DNA of 43,561 bases from NCBI GenBank assembly GCA_001898705.1, contig MKUU01000052.1, positions 1 to 43,561 of the forward strand. The letters run 5' to 3'. The translations under genes were made by a program, and so were the position numbers. The notes beneath the pieces were generated by a model. It ran no database searches and was not told where the DNA came from. It saw nothing but the letters and a program-made list of their open reading frames with translations. Below, in pieces: positions 27,733 through 34,829 of the stretch (its first letter is position 1; the number at the start of each line of letters is the position of its first letter). The stretch comes from Caedibacter sp. 38-128 (GTDB lineage: Bacteria > Pseudomonadota > Alphaproteobacteria > Caedimonadales > Caedimonadaceae).

Positions 27733-28065
27733 ATGACCGTTATTTTTGAAATCATTCAAGAACACCTTAAAACATATCCCATCGTTTTGTATATGAAGGG
27801 AACCAAGAGAGCGCCTCTTTGCGGTTTCTCAGGGGGTGTTGCTCAGATTTTGAGCCGTTTAGGGGCAGAATTTCATGACGTGAATGTACTTGAAGATCCA
27901 GAAATTCGCCAAGGAATAAAAGATTTTACAAATTGGCCAACCATCCCACAACTTTATATTCAAGGTGAGTTTATTGGGGGGGCAGATATTGTTCGAGAAA
28001 TGTATGAATCTGGAGAATTGAAGGTTCTTTTAGAAGAAAAAGGTCTTGTGACAGTTAACAGCTAA
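27733..28065 (+). CDS. grxD: Monothiol glutaredoxin (Grx4/GrxD type)
   Basis: This CGFS-type glutaredoxin binds a [2Fe-2S] cluster with glutathione and hands it to targets, often together with BolA. The 110-residue length is typical. The active site is CGFS with Cys30, inside KGTKRAPLCGFSGG. The glutathione-binding WPTIPQLYIQGEFIGGADI region is intact. It starts at ATG 27733 with AAGGAG upstream and is cotranscribed with bolA. A hairpin at 28081-28105, just after the stop, may mark the transcript end. Confidence 0.95.
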   Translation: MTVIFEIIQEHLKTYPIVLYMKGTKRAPLCGFSGGVAQILSRLGAEFHDVNVLEDPEIRQGIKDFTNWPTIPQLYIQGEFIGGADIVREMYESGELKVLLEEKGLVTVNS

Positions 28066-28080
28066 GTTTTTTATCAAAGG

Positions 28081-28105
28081 GGTCAGAAGATTTTATCTTC
28101 TGACC
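28081..28105 (+). terminator. Stem-loop downstream of grxD
   Basis: GGTCAGAAGAT and ATCTTCTGACC form a perfect 11-bp stem with a 3-base loop, 16 bases after the grxD stop. There is no following T-run, so it may be a 3'-end stabilising hairpin rather than a classical intrinsic terminator. A T-run precedes it. Confidence 0.45.
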
Positions 28106-28361
28106 AAGTTGACAGGGAGACGTAAAGCTTTTATTAGTCAGAAAAAACTTCACGACAATACTGAGTTAAATTAAATAACTTTAATTCAACTCGGCTTCTT
28201 AAAATTATTAATATGACTTAACAACTTCAAATATAATTTAATCATACTTAAGTAGCGTTTCCTATGAAATGAATGCATAGGTAAGATTTAACATATTGAA
28301 AATTATTAATTTTAAAATCTAACTTTTAAAGCCCATCTTCTTTATTTTTTTATCTCTCAGT
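28106..28361. other. Intergenic region between grxD and lysR promoter
   Basis: No ORF or RNA gene is recognised here. One near-perfect inverted repeat is present at 28163-28192: GAGTTAAATTAA and TTAATTCAACTC, 11 of 12 paired, with a 6-base loop. It could be a weak terminator or an operator for the regulator downstream. Confidence 0.4.
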
Positions 28362-28390
28362 TTGACTTGTTGAAGAAATCACCTTATAAC
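28362..28390 (+). promoter_or_regulatory. Sigma70-type promoter of the LysR gene
   Basis: TTGACT (28362-28367), a 17-base spacer and TATAAC (28385-28390) form a near-consensus promoter. The predicted leader is about 55 bases. Confidence 0.6.
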
Positions 28391-28451
28391 ACCGCCCTAA
28401 ATTACAATTTGTCCGATTCTACATAACAACAATTAACTATAGGGTGGCATC

Positions 28452-29357
28452 ATGGATTTGGAAAAATTAAGGATATTTTATGTCGTGGCTAAGGCTGGTA
28501 GCTTCAGCAAAGCGTCTAAAGTTCTTCATATAAGTCAATCGGCATTAAGCCGTTCGGTTCAACTTCTTGAATATCGAGAGAAAATTTCTCTTTTTAAAAG
28601 AACTTCTAGAGGGTTAATGCTGACAGAAAAAGGGGAAAGACTTTATAATTTTGCTCATAGTTTTATACATGAAGCAGAACGTATCATTCACTGTTTAAGA
28701 AATAATGATGCTTATGGAGAGCTGAAAATTGTTACCTCTCCCCATATGGGCGCTTCTTGGCTGATGAGCTATCTTCGAGAATATCTAGAACTTCATTCAG
28801 AAGTCCGTATTACCATTATTGGTGTTACAGAGAAAATAAATGCTGTTGAAGCGGATGTTGCAATTTGCACTAAGGTTCCCCATCATCCTAATCTTATACA
28901 ACGTCACCTTAAGTCTTTTCAACTCGGTCTATGGGCAAGTCCTTGTTACCTTGAGAAGCATGGCACCCCAAAGACATTAGAATCTCTAAAAGATCATCAA
29001 ATGTTGGCTTATGGAGATGATATTTTAAATCCTTACGGTCATTTGTCTTGGGCTTTAGAACTTGGAACAGCACCGTATTTAATTGATCGTCCTTATTTAA
29101 AGGTTAATAGCTTAGAGGGATTGGTAAATGCCGCAAAGGAGGGGCTTGGAATAGCTCAAATCTCAGGCGAACTTCCGAGTATTAAAAATTCTGATCTTGT
29201 CAATATATTGCCTGAGTTGAATGTTCCTATTGTCGATTTATATTATATTTATAAAGCAAACATGAGTGACTCAAAACGAGTTACCTCTTTAGGAGATTTT
29301 CTTGAGCATAAAATGAAGAAAGAAAGTATTATTTCTCAGAGTAGCTTAAGTGAGTAG
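28452..29357 (+). CDS. LysR-family transcriptional regulator
   Basis: This is a 301-residue LysR-type regulator with the normal two-domain layout. The winged helix-turn-helix is at residues 1-60 (LRIFYVVAKAGSFSKASKVLHISQSALSR..., core AKAGSFSKASKVL). An effector-binding periplasmic-binding-protein-like domain follows from about residue 85 (LKIVTSPHMGASWL, ADVAICTKV, GLGIAQISGEL). The ligand is unknown. No divergent target gene is adjacent, as would be usual for LysR; the neighbour upstream is the bolA-grxD operon in the same direction and downstream is tRNA-Val. GGGTGG precedes ATG 28452. Confidence 0.92.
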   Translation: MDLEKLRIFYVVAKAGSFSKASKVLHISQSALSRSVQLLEYREKISLFKRTSRGLMLTEKGERLYNFAHSFIHEAERIIHCLRNNDAYGELKIVTSPHMGASWLMSYLREYLELHSEVRITIIGVTEKINAVEADVAICTKVPHHPNLIQRHLKSFQLGLWASPCYLEKHGTPKTLESLKDHQMLAYGDDILNPYGHLSWALELGTAPYLIDRPYLKVNSLEGLVNAAKEGLGIAQISGELPSIKNSDLVNILPELNVPIVDLYYIYKANMSDSKRVTSLGDFLEHKMKKESIISQSSLSE

Positions 29358-29497
29358 CATTATATACCGCCATAGGTAGTTCTGTATTTTTTGGAGAGTG
29401 AGATACCAAAACCCTTAGGGAAAGAGTAAAAATATTATTTTAATGTAATATTCTGCTTTCATCTCGTGAAAGTTTTAGGTATGGTGTGGCCAGTTCA

Positions 29498-29572
29498 GGG
29501 CGATTAGCTCAGCGGGAGAGCGTCTCGTTTACACCGAGAGGGTCGGGGGTTCAAATCCCTCATCGCCCACCA
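29498..29572 (+). tRNA. tRNA-Val (anticodon TAC)
   Basis: A complete cloverleaf can be drawn. The acceptor is GGGCGAT/ATCGCCC, and the D arm is GCTC/GAGC with a short loop. The anticodon arm is TCTCG-TTTACAC-CGAGA with anticodon TAC. The T arm is GGGGG-TTCAAAT-CCCTC with one G-T pair, and CCA is encoded. It stands alone at the border between the conserved part of the window and the accessory NB-ARC region. Confidence 0.95.
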
Positions 29573-29806
29573 TTATATACCATTTCCTGAATATCAATAT
29601 TTCAAGTAAGAATTTGGAAGCAAATAGAAGCTCCCCTAATTGAATGGCCCAAAAAGTATGTAACTTGATTATTTTTATTGTCCCTACTATGCAACAAGAA
29701 CAACTATTCCTTCTGTTGATCTTTTGAATGATAAGGACTTATCTTTTCTCTAGTTTCATAAATACACTATAAATTGGGCAGTTCTTATCTTATCGATTTG
29801 TGTGAA

Positions 29807-29836
29807 AAAAGCTCCTATTATGCAATAGGAGCTTTT
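29807..29836. terminator. Bidirectional intrinsic terminator
   Basis: AAAAGCTCCTATT and AATAGGAGCTTTT form a perfect 13-bp stem around a 4-base loop, with A and T runs on both sides. On the minus strand it ends the secreted-protein gene starting at 30802 (stop 40 bases before). On the plus strand it could end readthrough from tRNA-Val. The 29573-29806 stretch before it holds no recognisable gene. Confidence 0.8.
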
Positions 29837-29875
29837 CTGTATTAGGAAATTTTCTAACCGAAAAAATAATATTTA

Positions 29876-30802
29876 TTAAATTATCTTTCGATGTTTTTCC
29901 TCTTCTACCTTAGAAAGAAAATCTTTCAATAGATCAAGGTAATACATACTACTTTCTTTTGTTCGTCCTTTTAAATCTCCATGCTTAAGGGCTTCTTTTT
30001 CCCCCTCTTGGGTGAAAGATTCAAGCTGCTTAATCTGTGTCTTTAAAGTTGTCTTAAGATTGGCTAAATATACTTTCCGTTCTGTCTTGACTTTAGTCTC
30101 TCTTTTTTGCCACTTCTCATCACGGTCAGTTTGCAAAACTTTATCTAGTGCATCATCAAGGCTCTTACCTACACTTCCTGTTTTATAATAAGCCTTGCTT
30201 CTATTTTCAACAGCATCTAGGCGAGACTGGAATTTGTCAATTTTCTCTTGAAATTGGGTAAATCTATAGAGAATAGCTATTTCAGGTGGAAGGGTCCTAA
30301 CGAAGTGTTTCTCAGCTTTAATGCCTAAATTCCCAGTAAGTTTAGCTACAGTTTCTATTGGTACAAGAATAAATGGAACACCTGAGGCGACGCCTTTAAG
30401 GATTGTTTTTGTTGTTGGATCAGGAGCAGCCATACTACTAGTATCTATTAGAGACTTGAATACATTCATAGGAATTTTTAAGGCATTCGCGACACTTTTT
30501 GCTCTTTTACCTGTTTTTAGCAATTTTTGGGCAGACTTAAGTTTGTCAAAATCTATTTCTTCGCCACTTAGGTCATACTGACTTCGAGAGACAAGGCTGT
30601 TGGGGGTATCTACAGCTGCGAAGTTGAAATTACTAAGTTCTTTTCTAGAGTAGCTTGCTAATTTTTGAGTGTATCCTGTTTTATTTTCCTCTTTTAAGTC
30701 AGAAGAAGCACAAGGTATAGAAGAGCAACCCAGCATTAAGAAAGCAAGTGATGTTAAAGCGATCTTTTGCCTTTTAATCTTGTTTGTATTTTGGGCAATC
30801 AT
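29876..30802 (-). CDS. Secreted helical protein paired with NB-ARC gene A
   Basis: No family is recognised. I start it at the third in-frame ATG (30802), because GGAG lies at correct spacing before it, giving 308 residues. The N-terminus (MIAQNTNKIKRQKIALTSLA then FLMLG) is a Sec signal peptide, almost identical to that of the gene at 38584-39333. Cys26 follows LMLG, so a lipoprotein is possible; otherwise cleavage is near IPCAS. The mature part is alpha-helical with a hydrophobic stretch (ILKGVASGVPFILVPIETVAKL) and a Lys/Glu-rich, coiled-coil-like C-terminal half (FQEKIDKFQSRLDAVENR, then TLKTQIKQLESF). It is divergent from NB-ARC gene A across a conserved 288-bp cassette. It ends at a strong terminator. 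An exported payload or partner of the neighbouring regulator is inferred. Confidence 0.72.
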   Translation of the reverse strand: MIAQNTNKIKRQKIALTSLAFLMLGCSSIPCASSDLKEENKTGYTQKLASYSRKELSNFNFAAVDTPNSLVSRSQYDLSGEEIDFDKLKSAQKLLKTGKRAKSVANALKIPMNVFKSLIDTSSMAAPDPTTKTILKGVASGVPFILVPIETVAKLTGNLGIKAEKHFVRTLPPEIAILYRFTQFQEKIDKFQSRLDAVENRSKAYYKTGSVGKSLDDALDKVLQTDRDEKWQKRETKVKTERKVYLANLKTTLKTQIKQLESFTQEGEKEALKHGDLKGRTKESSMYYLDLLKDFLSKVEEEKHRKII

Positions 30803-31090
30803 TATAATCTCCATTGTCATAGGTGTTTATTGACAAACCTGAGAGAGGTAGCCGCCTCTTTCAGGTCTTAATAAGAAGATCACCGCGACCTTCTTATTTT
30901 GTCCTGCTCAAAACTTTTGGTTCTTTGCAGCAACAGCTTGATCATGTGTGATAATTTGACGGAATCCCATCCAGGAAATAACCGTAAGGAAATGACTACG
31001 GGAAAATCCCGTAGATGTGACTTAGGATAAAAAATAAAAGAATTTTATGTGTATGCGTTTGTGCTATAGTTTATTGCAGAAGATAAGTAA
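30803..31090. repeat. Divergent promoter cassette, copy 1
   Basis: This 288-bp region lies between the secreted-protein start (30802) and the NB-ARC gene A start (31091). It is repeated at 39334-39621 with the same length and substitutions only. Three stem-loops are conserved. The first, at 30837-30866, is ACCTGAGAGAGG/CCTCTTTCAGGT with one wobble. The second, at 30870-30898, is AATAAGAAG/CTTCTTATT with an inner helix. The third, at 30996-31014, is CTACGGGA-AAA-TCCCGTAG, perfect. Toward the plus-strand gene an extended -10, TGC-TATAGT (31062-31070), is conserved without a clear -35. The cassette also reaches into the signal-peptide codons on one side and the HTH codons on the other. Confidence 0.8.
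30996..31014. promoter_or_regulatory. Perfect 8-bp palindrome, operator candidate (copy 1)
   Basis: CTACGGGA and TCCCGTAG are separated by AAA. It sits about 50 bases upstream of the extended -10 of NB-ARC gene A and is unchanged in copy 2 (39527-39545), although surrounding bases differ. It could be the binding site of a dimeric HTH protein, possibly the LuxR-type HTH encoded next door. Confidence 0.5.
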
Positions 31091-34000
31091 GTGGCATTTA
31101 TGCAAGAAAATGACTTTGGCTCTTCTTTTTTAAATGATTTTCAACCGTTTCAATTCATTGAAAGCATCAGATTCACTCACCGAGAAATTGATATTATAGC
31201 GTGTCTTTTGCAAGGTCGGACCCAAAAGACGATAGCGAATTTTTTATCTATTGCGCCTCGCACTGTCGAAACGCATCTACGTAATATTATGCTAAAGCTC
31301 GAGTGCAATTCCCGAGAAAGTATCATTGATTATGTAGAGAATGCAGGTCAATCTTCTGCTTTTAGGAGTCGTTATCAAGCACTCCTCATTCAAGCAGAGT
31401 TTGAAAAACAACTTCAAGCTATCGCCCAACATATTAAAGGGGAAAGTTATGCGTGCCGTTTTCTTTCTGAGAAAAGCCAAGGAGACGAAATTGCTCTTAT
31501 TCAGAAGCTGGACGAACATCTCAAAAAGGTTGGCATTAAAACATCCAGAGAAAAAGTAGAAAAAAGTAAGTCTATTATTGACTTTTACCTCAATAAAACG
31601 ACGCTAGAAAAGCAGCCTATTTTATATGTTACTTCTAAAGATACCCTCGTTTCTTTTATCGATTCATCCGAAGAAAACTTAAACATTAAAGAGCTTGATG
31701 AACTTATTGTTCTTTTATGGGAGCAAGAAAGCCTTTTAGAAGTTTTACCTAAGATTAAAGGAGTCAAGTATATCAACCTTTATGAGAACTATTATCTCTC
31801 ATTCTTTGAAATCTTGAAAAATATATTCTTTAACATCTCTCTAGATAACTTTGTTTCTTCTTTTAAGAAAAAATACGAGCTGTTGCAGGCTGATTCTTCC
31901 CAACTAGATTCAAAGGTAAAAAGAAATGACCTTGAAGGTTTATCGTTAAGCCTTGAAAACAAAACTATCTTGTCTGATCTCAAGCCATATATTTTATCAG
32001 TAAATATAAAGAGGTTTATTACAAGTGCTCTAATAATCATTGTTTTAGCGTTTGGTATTATATCCTTTAAAGAAGTGCAAGGAGATAGGACTAGGCAGCA
32101 TGTTAATTCTCAAAGAACTGCACCCATAACCCAAACAATTCATTCTGATTTAGTGGTTCCAAAAGAATCAGTATTTCTTCAGCGCCCATTGCTTATTGCT
32201 GAGATAGACAAGGCCTTAAAAGATCAAAAAGACATACGAACAGTTGCACTTGTGGGGGTTGGAGGTGCTGGAAAAACAACGCTCGCTCGACAATATGCGC
32301 GCGCTCAAAAATCTTCTGTGATGTGGGAGATTAATGCTGAGACCAAAGAGAGTTTGAGGAATTCATTTGAAAGTTTAGCCTATGCTTTGGTTAAAACAGA
32401 AGATGAAAAAAAGATCCTGAGAGAGCTTCAGGAGACTAAAGACGCTAAAGCAAGAGAAGAAAAGTTTCTTCAATTTGTGATGGGGAGATTGAAATCGCAC
32501 TCTGGTTGGCTTTTGATTTATGATAATGTTGAGAAGTTTGCCGATATTCAAAAGTACTTTCCGTATGATTCAGATGCTTGGGGACAAGGAAAAATTCTTA
32601 TTACGACGCGTGATAATAACATCATCAATAATAATCACATCCATAATAGTCTTCTTCTTGGTGAATTATCTCCCAAAGAAAGGCTAGTTCTTTTTACCCA
32701 AATTATGAATAATCGAAATAAGAATAAATTTACTGTGGCTCAGGAAAAGCAAACGGAAAAGTTTTTAGAAAATATTCCTCCCTTTCCTTTAGATGTCTCA
32801 GTCGCCGCTTATTATTTGAAAACGACAAATATTCCCTATAGTAAATATGTGGAATATTTAAAAGAATACAACAAAGATTTTGAAAATCTAGGAAAGGATG
32901 TTTTAAAAGAAGCGAGTGATTATACGAAAACAAGGCATGGTATTATTACCGTATCATTAAACCAGCTCATAGAAACGCATAAGGATTTCGTAGAACTCTT
33001 ATTATTTATCTGTCTTCTAAATAGTCACGAGATTCCAAGAGATCTACTAGAAATTTATAAAAGCAATATTATTGTTGACAGCTTTATTTACAACTTAAAA
33101 AAATATTCTTTTATTACTGAAGATTCTAATATCTATTTTAAGAAAAGCTCGACTTTCACAATTCATAAAAGCACTCAAGCAATCTGTTTAAATCAGTTAA
33201 TAAAAATCTTAAAGTTAAAAACAGATAAAAAGAAGATCTTTCCTATTATACAATCCTTAGAAAAATACATAGCAAAAATAATAGAAAAAGAAGCTCTGTC
33301 TAAAATTAAAATCTTAACCATTCATTGTGAATCATTGTTATCTCACAATGAGCTATTAAAAGAAGATATGGTATATACCATAAAAAGCAATTTAGGCGGT
33401 CTCTATACCCATACACAATACTATAAAAAGGCTAGAGCTCTACTTGAGGAAGGTACTTCGAGTTTATACAAACAAGAGAAGAAAAATTATGCTCTGATTG
33501 GTCAATCTTTAGTATATCTTGGATTTGTCTATAGAGAGCTCAATGATTATCAAGCAGCTAAAAATACCCTTCAAGAAAGTTTAAAAATTTTTCATTCACA
33601 TTCAAAAAATGATTTTGTTATTGTTCGAGCTTTAATATACCTGGGGGTAGTTTATAGAAATTTAGGAAATTTTGAAAAAGCAAAAATCTTACTTGAACAA
33701 AGCCTTAATACTTATACTAGATATGTTGCTAATCATGATATTGATGCTACCCAAGCTTCAATATATTTAACTAATATTTACACTTATTTAGGCACCGTTT
33801 ACATAAATCTTGGGGATTTAAAAAATGCTAAAAGTTTTCTAGAGAAAAGTCTTAATATTTACAAAAATCAACCATTAGAAAATCCTTTAGGTATTTCCAG
33901 AGCATTAGCTTATTTAGGAATCGCCCATAGAGAATTGGGAGATTATAAAAGAGCTTTAGACCTTTTTAATCAAGGTATTACCCTTTATAATAAACATTTT

Positions 34001-34720
34001 AATGAAAATAATAATGACGTTGCTTGGGCTTTAGCCCATGTAGGAGATATATATAGTGAATATGGAGATTATAACAAAGCAAAACTAAATTTAGAAAAAA
34101 GTATGGATATATTTAAAAAAAATCTTTCTGAAAATTCAATAGGCGGAGCACAATGTTCAGGTTATTTGGGAAAATTATATTTAGAATTAGCTGATTACCA
34201 AAAAGCAAGAACATTACTCAAACGCAGTCTTAATCTTTATAAGAAACATTTTTCTGACAATCATGTGGGAGTACTATGGGCTAAAATGTACCTTGGGAAT
34301 ATTGATAAAGAAGAAGGAAACTACAGTAAGGCAAGAACTTTATTTGAAAACCTTCTCCCCATTTATGAAAAAACTTATGGGCAAGAACATATAGAAACAG
34401 CTTATCTTTTAATAAGTCTGGGAGAAGTATATGCTTTAGAACAGCAATTCGATATTTCAGAAATTACTGTCAACAAAGGTTTAAAGATTTTGGAAAAGCT
34501 AAAACACCCTAAAATATCAAAAGCACTAGAAATTCTAGCAGATTTATATATGAAGAAATCTCTTCAAAATATTAATATAGAGAATACAAAATATGCTCAA
34601 AGATATAAGCAGCAAGCTATCAATTATTTAAATCAAGCTTTAGAAATTGCTAAATCTCATTATTTTAAGGGTTCGCCTTTTATATCAAGAATTAACTTAC
34701 ATCTTAAGAACTTAACATAA
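31091..34720 (+). CDS. STAND protein A: LuxR HTH, TIR-like, TM, NB-ARC, TPR
   Basis: This 1209-residue protein has an unusual domain order. A LuxR/GerE-type helix-turn-helix is at about 30-85 (FTHREIDIIACLLQGRTQK, NFLSIAPRTVETHLRNIM). Residues 118-245 look like a divergent Rossmann/TIR-type domain (inference). One hydrophobic helix is at 308-326 (FITSALIIIVLAFGIISF). The NB-ARC ATPase has Walker A GVGGAGKTT (389-397, Lys395), Walker B WLLIYDNV (Asp478), KILITTRD near 500-508 and the winged-helix-side motif PPFPLDVS. Then come roughly nine to ten 42-residue TPRs from about 760 to the end (pattern LGxxYRELGDYxxAK). The start is GTG 31091; ATG 31100 is an alternative. It is divergent from a secreted-protein gene over the shared cassette. 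NB-ARC proteins are ATP-switched sensors; the ligand and output are unknown. The gene is visibly more AT-rich than the housekeeping genes. Confidence 0.85.
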   Translation: MAFMQENDFGSSFLNDFQPFQFIESIRFTHREIDIIACLLQGRTQKTIANFLSIAPRTVETHLRNIMLKLECNSRESIIDYVENAGQSSAFRSRYQALLIQAEFEKQLQAIAQHIKGESYACRFLSEKSQGDEIALIQKLDEHLKKVGIKTSREKVEKSKSIIDFYLNKTTLEKQPILYVTSKDTLVSFIDSSEENLNIKELDELIVLLWEQESLLEVLPKIKGVKYINLYENYYLSFFEILKNIFFNISLDNFVSSFKKKYELLQADSSQLDSKVKRNDLEGLSLSLENKTILSDLKPYILSVNIKRFITSALIIIVLAFGIISFKEVQGDRTRQHVNSQRTAPITQTIHSDLVVPKESVFLQRPLLIAEIDKALKDQKDIRTVALVGVGGAGKTTLARQYARAQKSSVMWEINAETKESLRNSFESLAYALVKTEDEKKILRELQETKDAKAREEKFLQFVMGRLKSHSGWLLIYDNVEKFADIQKYFPYDSDAWGQGKILITTRDNNIINNNHIHNSLLLGELSPKERLVLFTQIMNNRNKNKFTVAQEKQTEKFLENIPPFPLDVSVAAYYLKTTNIPYSKYVEYLKEYNKDFENLGKDVLKEASDYTKTRHGIITVSLNQLIETHKDFVELLLFICLLNSHEIPRDLLEIYKSNIIVDSFIYNLKKYSFITEDSNIYFKKSSTFTIHKSTQAICLNQLIKILKLKTDKKKIFPIIQSLEKYIAKIIEKEALSKIKILTIHCESLLSHNELLKEDMVYTIKSNLGGLYTHTQYYKKARALLEEGTSSLYKQEKKNYALIGQSLVYLGFVYRELNDYQAAKNTLQESLKIFHSHSKNDFVIVRALIYLGVVYRNLGNFEKAKILLEQSLNTYTRYVANHDIDATQASIYLTNIYTYLGTVYINLGDLKNAKSFLEKSLNIYKNQPLENPLGISRALAYLGIAHRELGDYKRALDLFNQGITLYNKHFNENNNDVAWALAHVGDIYSEYGDYNKAKLNLEKSMDIFKKNLSENSIGGAQCSGYLGKLYLELADYQKARTLLKRSLNLYKKHFSDNHVGVLWAKMYLGNIDKEEGNYSKARTLFENLLPIYEKTYGQEHIETAYLLISLGEVYALEQQFDISEITVNKGLKILEKLKHPKISKALEILADLYMKKSLQNINIENTKYAQRYKQQAINYLNQALEIAKSHYFKGSPFISRINLHLKNLT

Positions 34721-34829
34721 GTATAATGGCAAAGAATTTAAATTATCATAGATTTTATTCATTGTTTAAAGGGAAGATAATTTTACTGTAACATGGTAGT
34801 TTACATAATTGTTGTGCAACTACTCTTGA

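Noticed and set aside
29498-29572. tRNA-Val as attachment site of an island carrying the STAND genes
   Set aside because: The accessory region does begin just after the tRNA, but I see no integrase and no second copy of the tRNA 3' end in the window.
33361-34700. Regular 126-base periodicity in the STAND genes as a CRISPR or satellite repeat
   Set aside because: The period is 42 codons and the repeats are protein TPRs; DNA copies differ too much for a CRISPR or tandem satellite.
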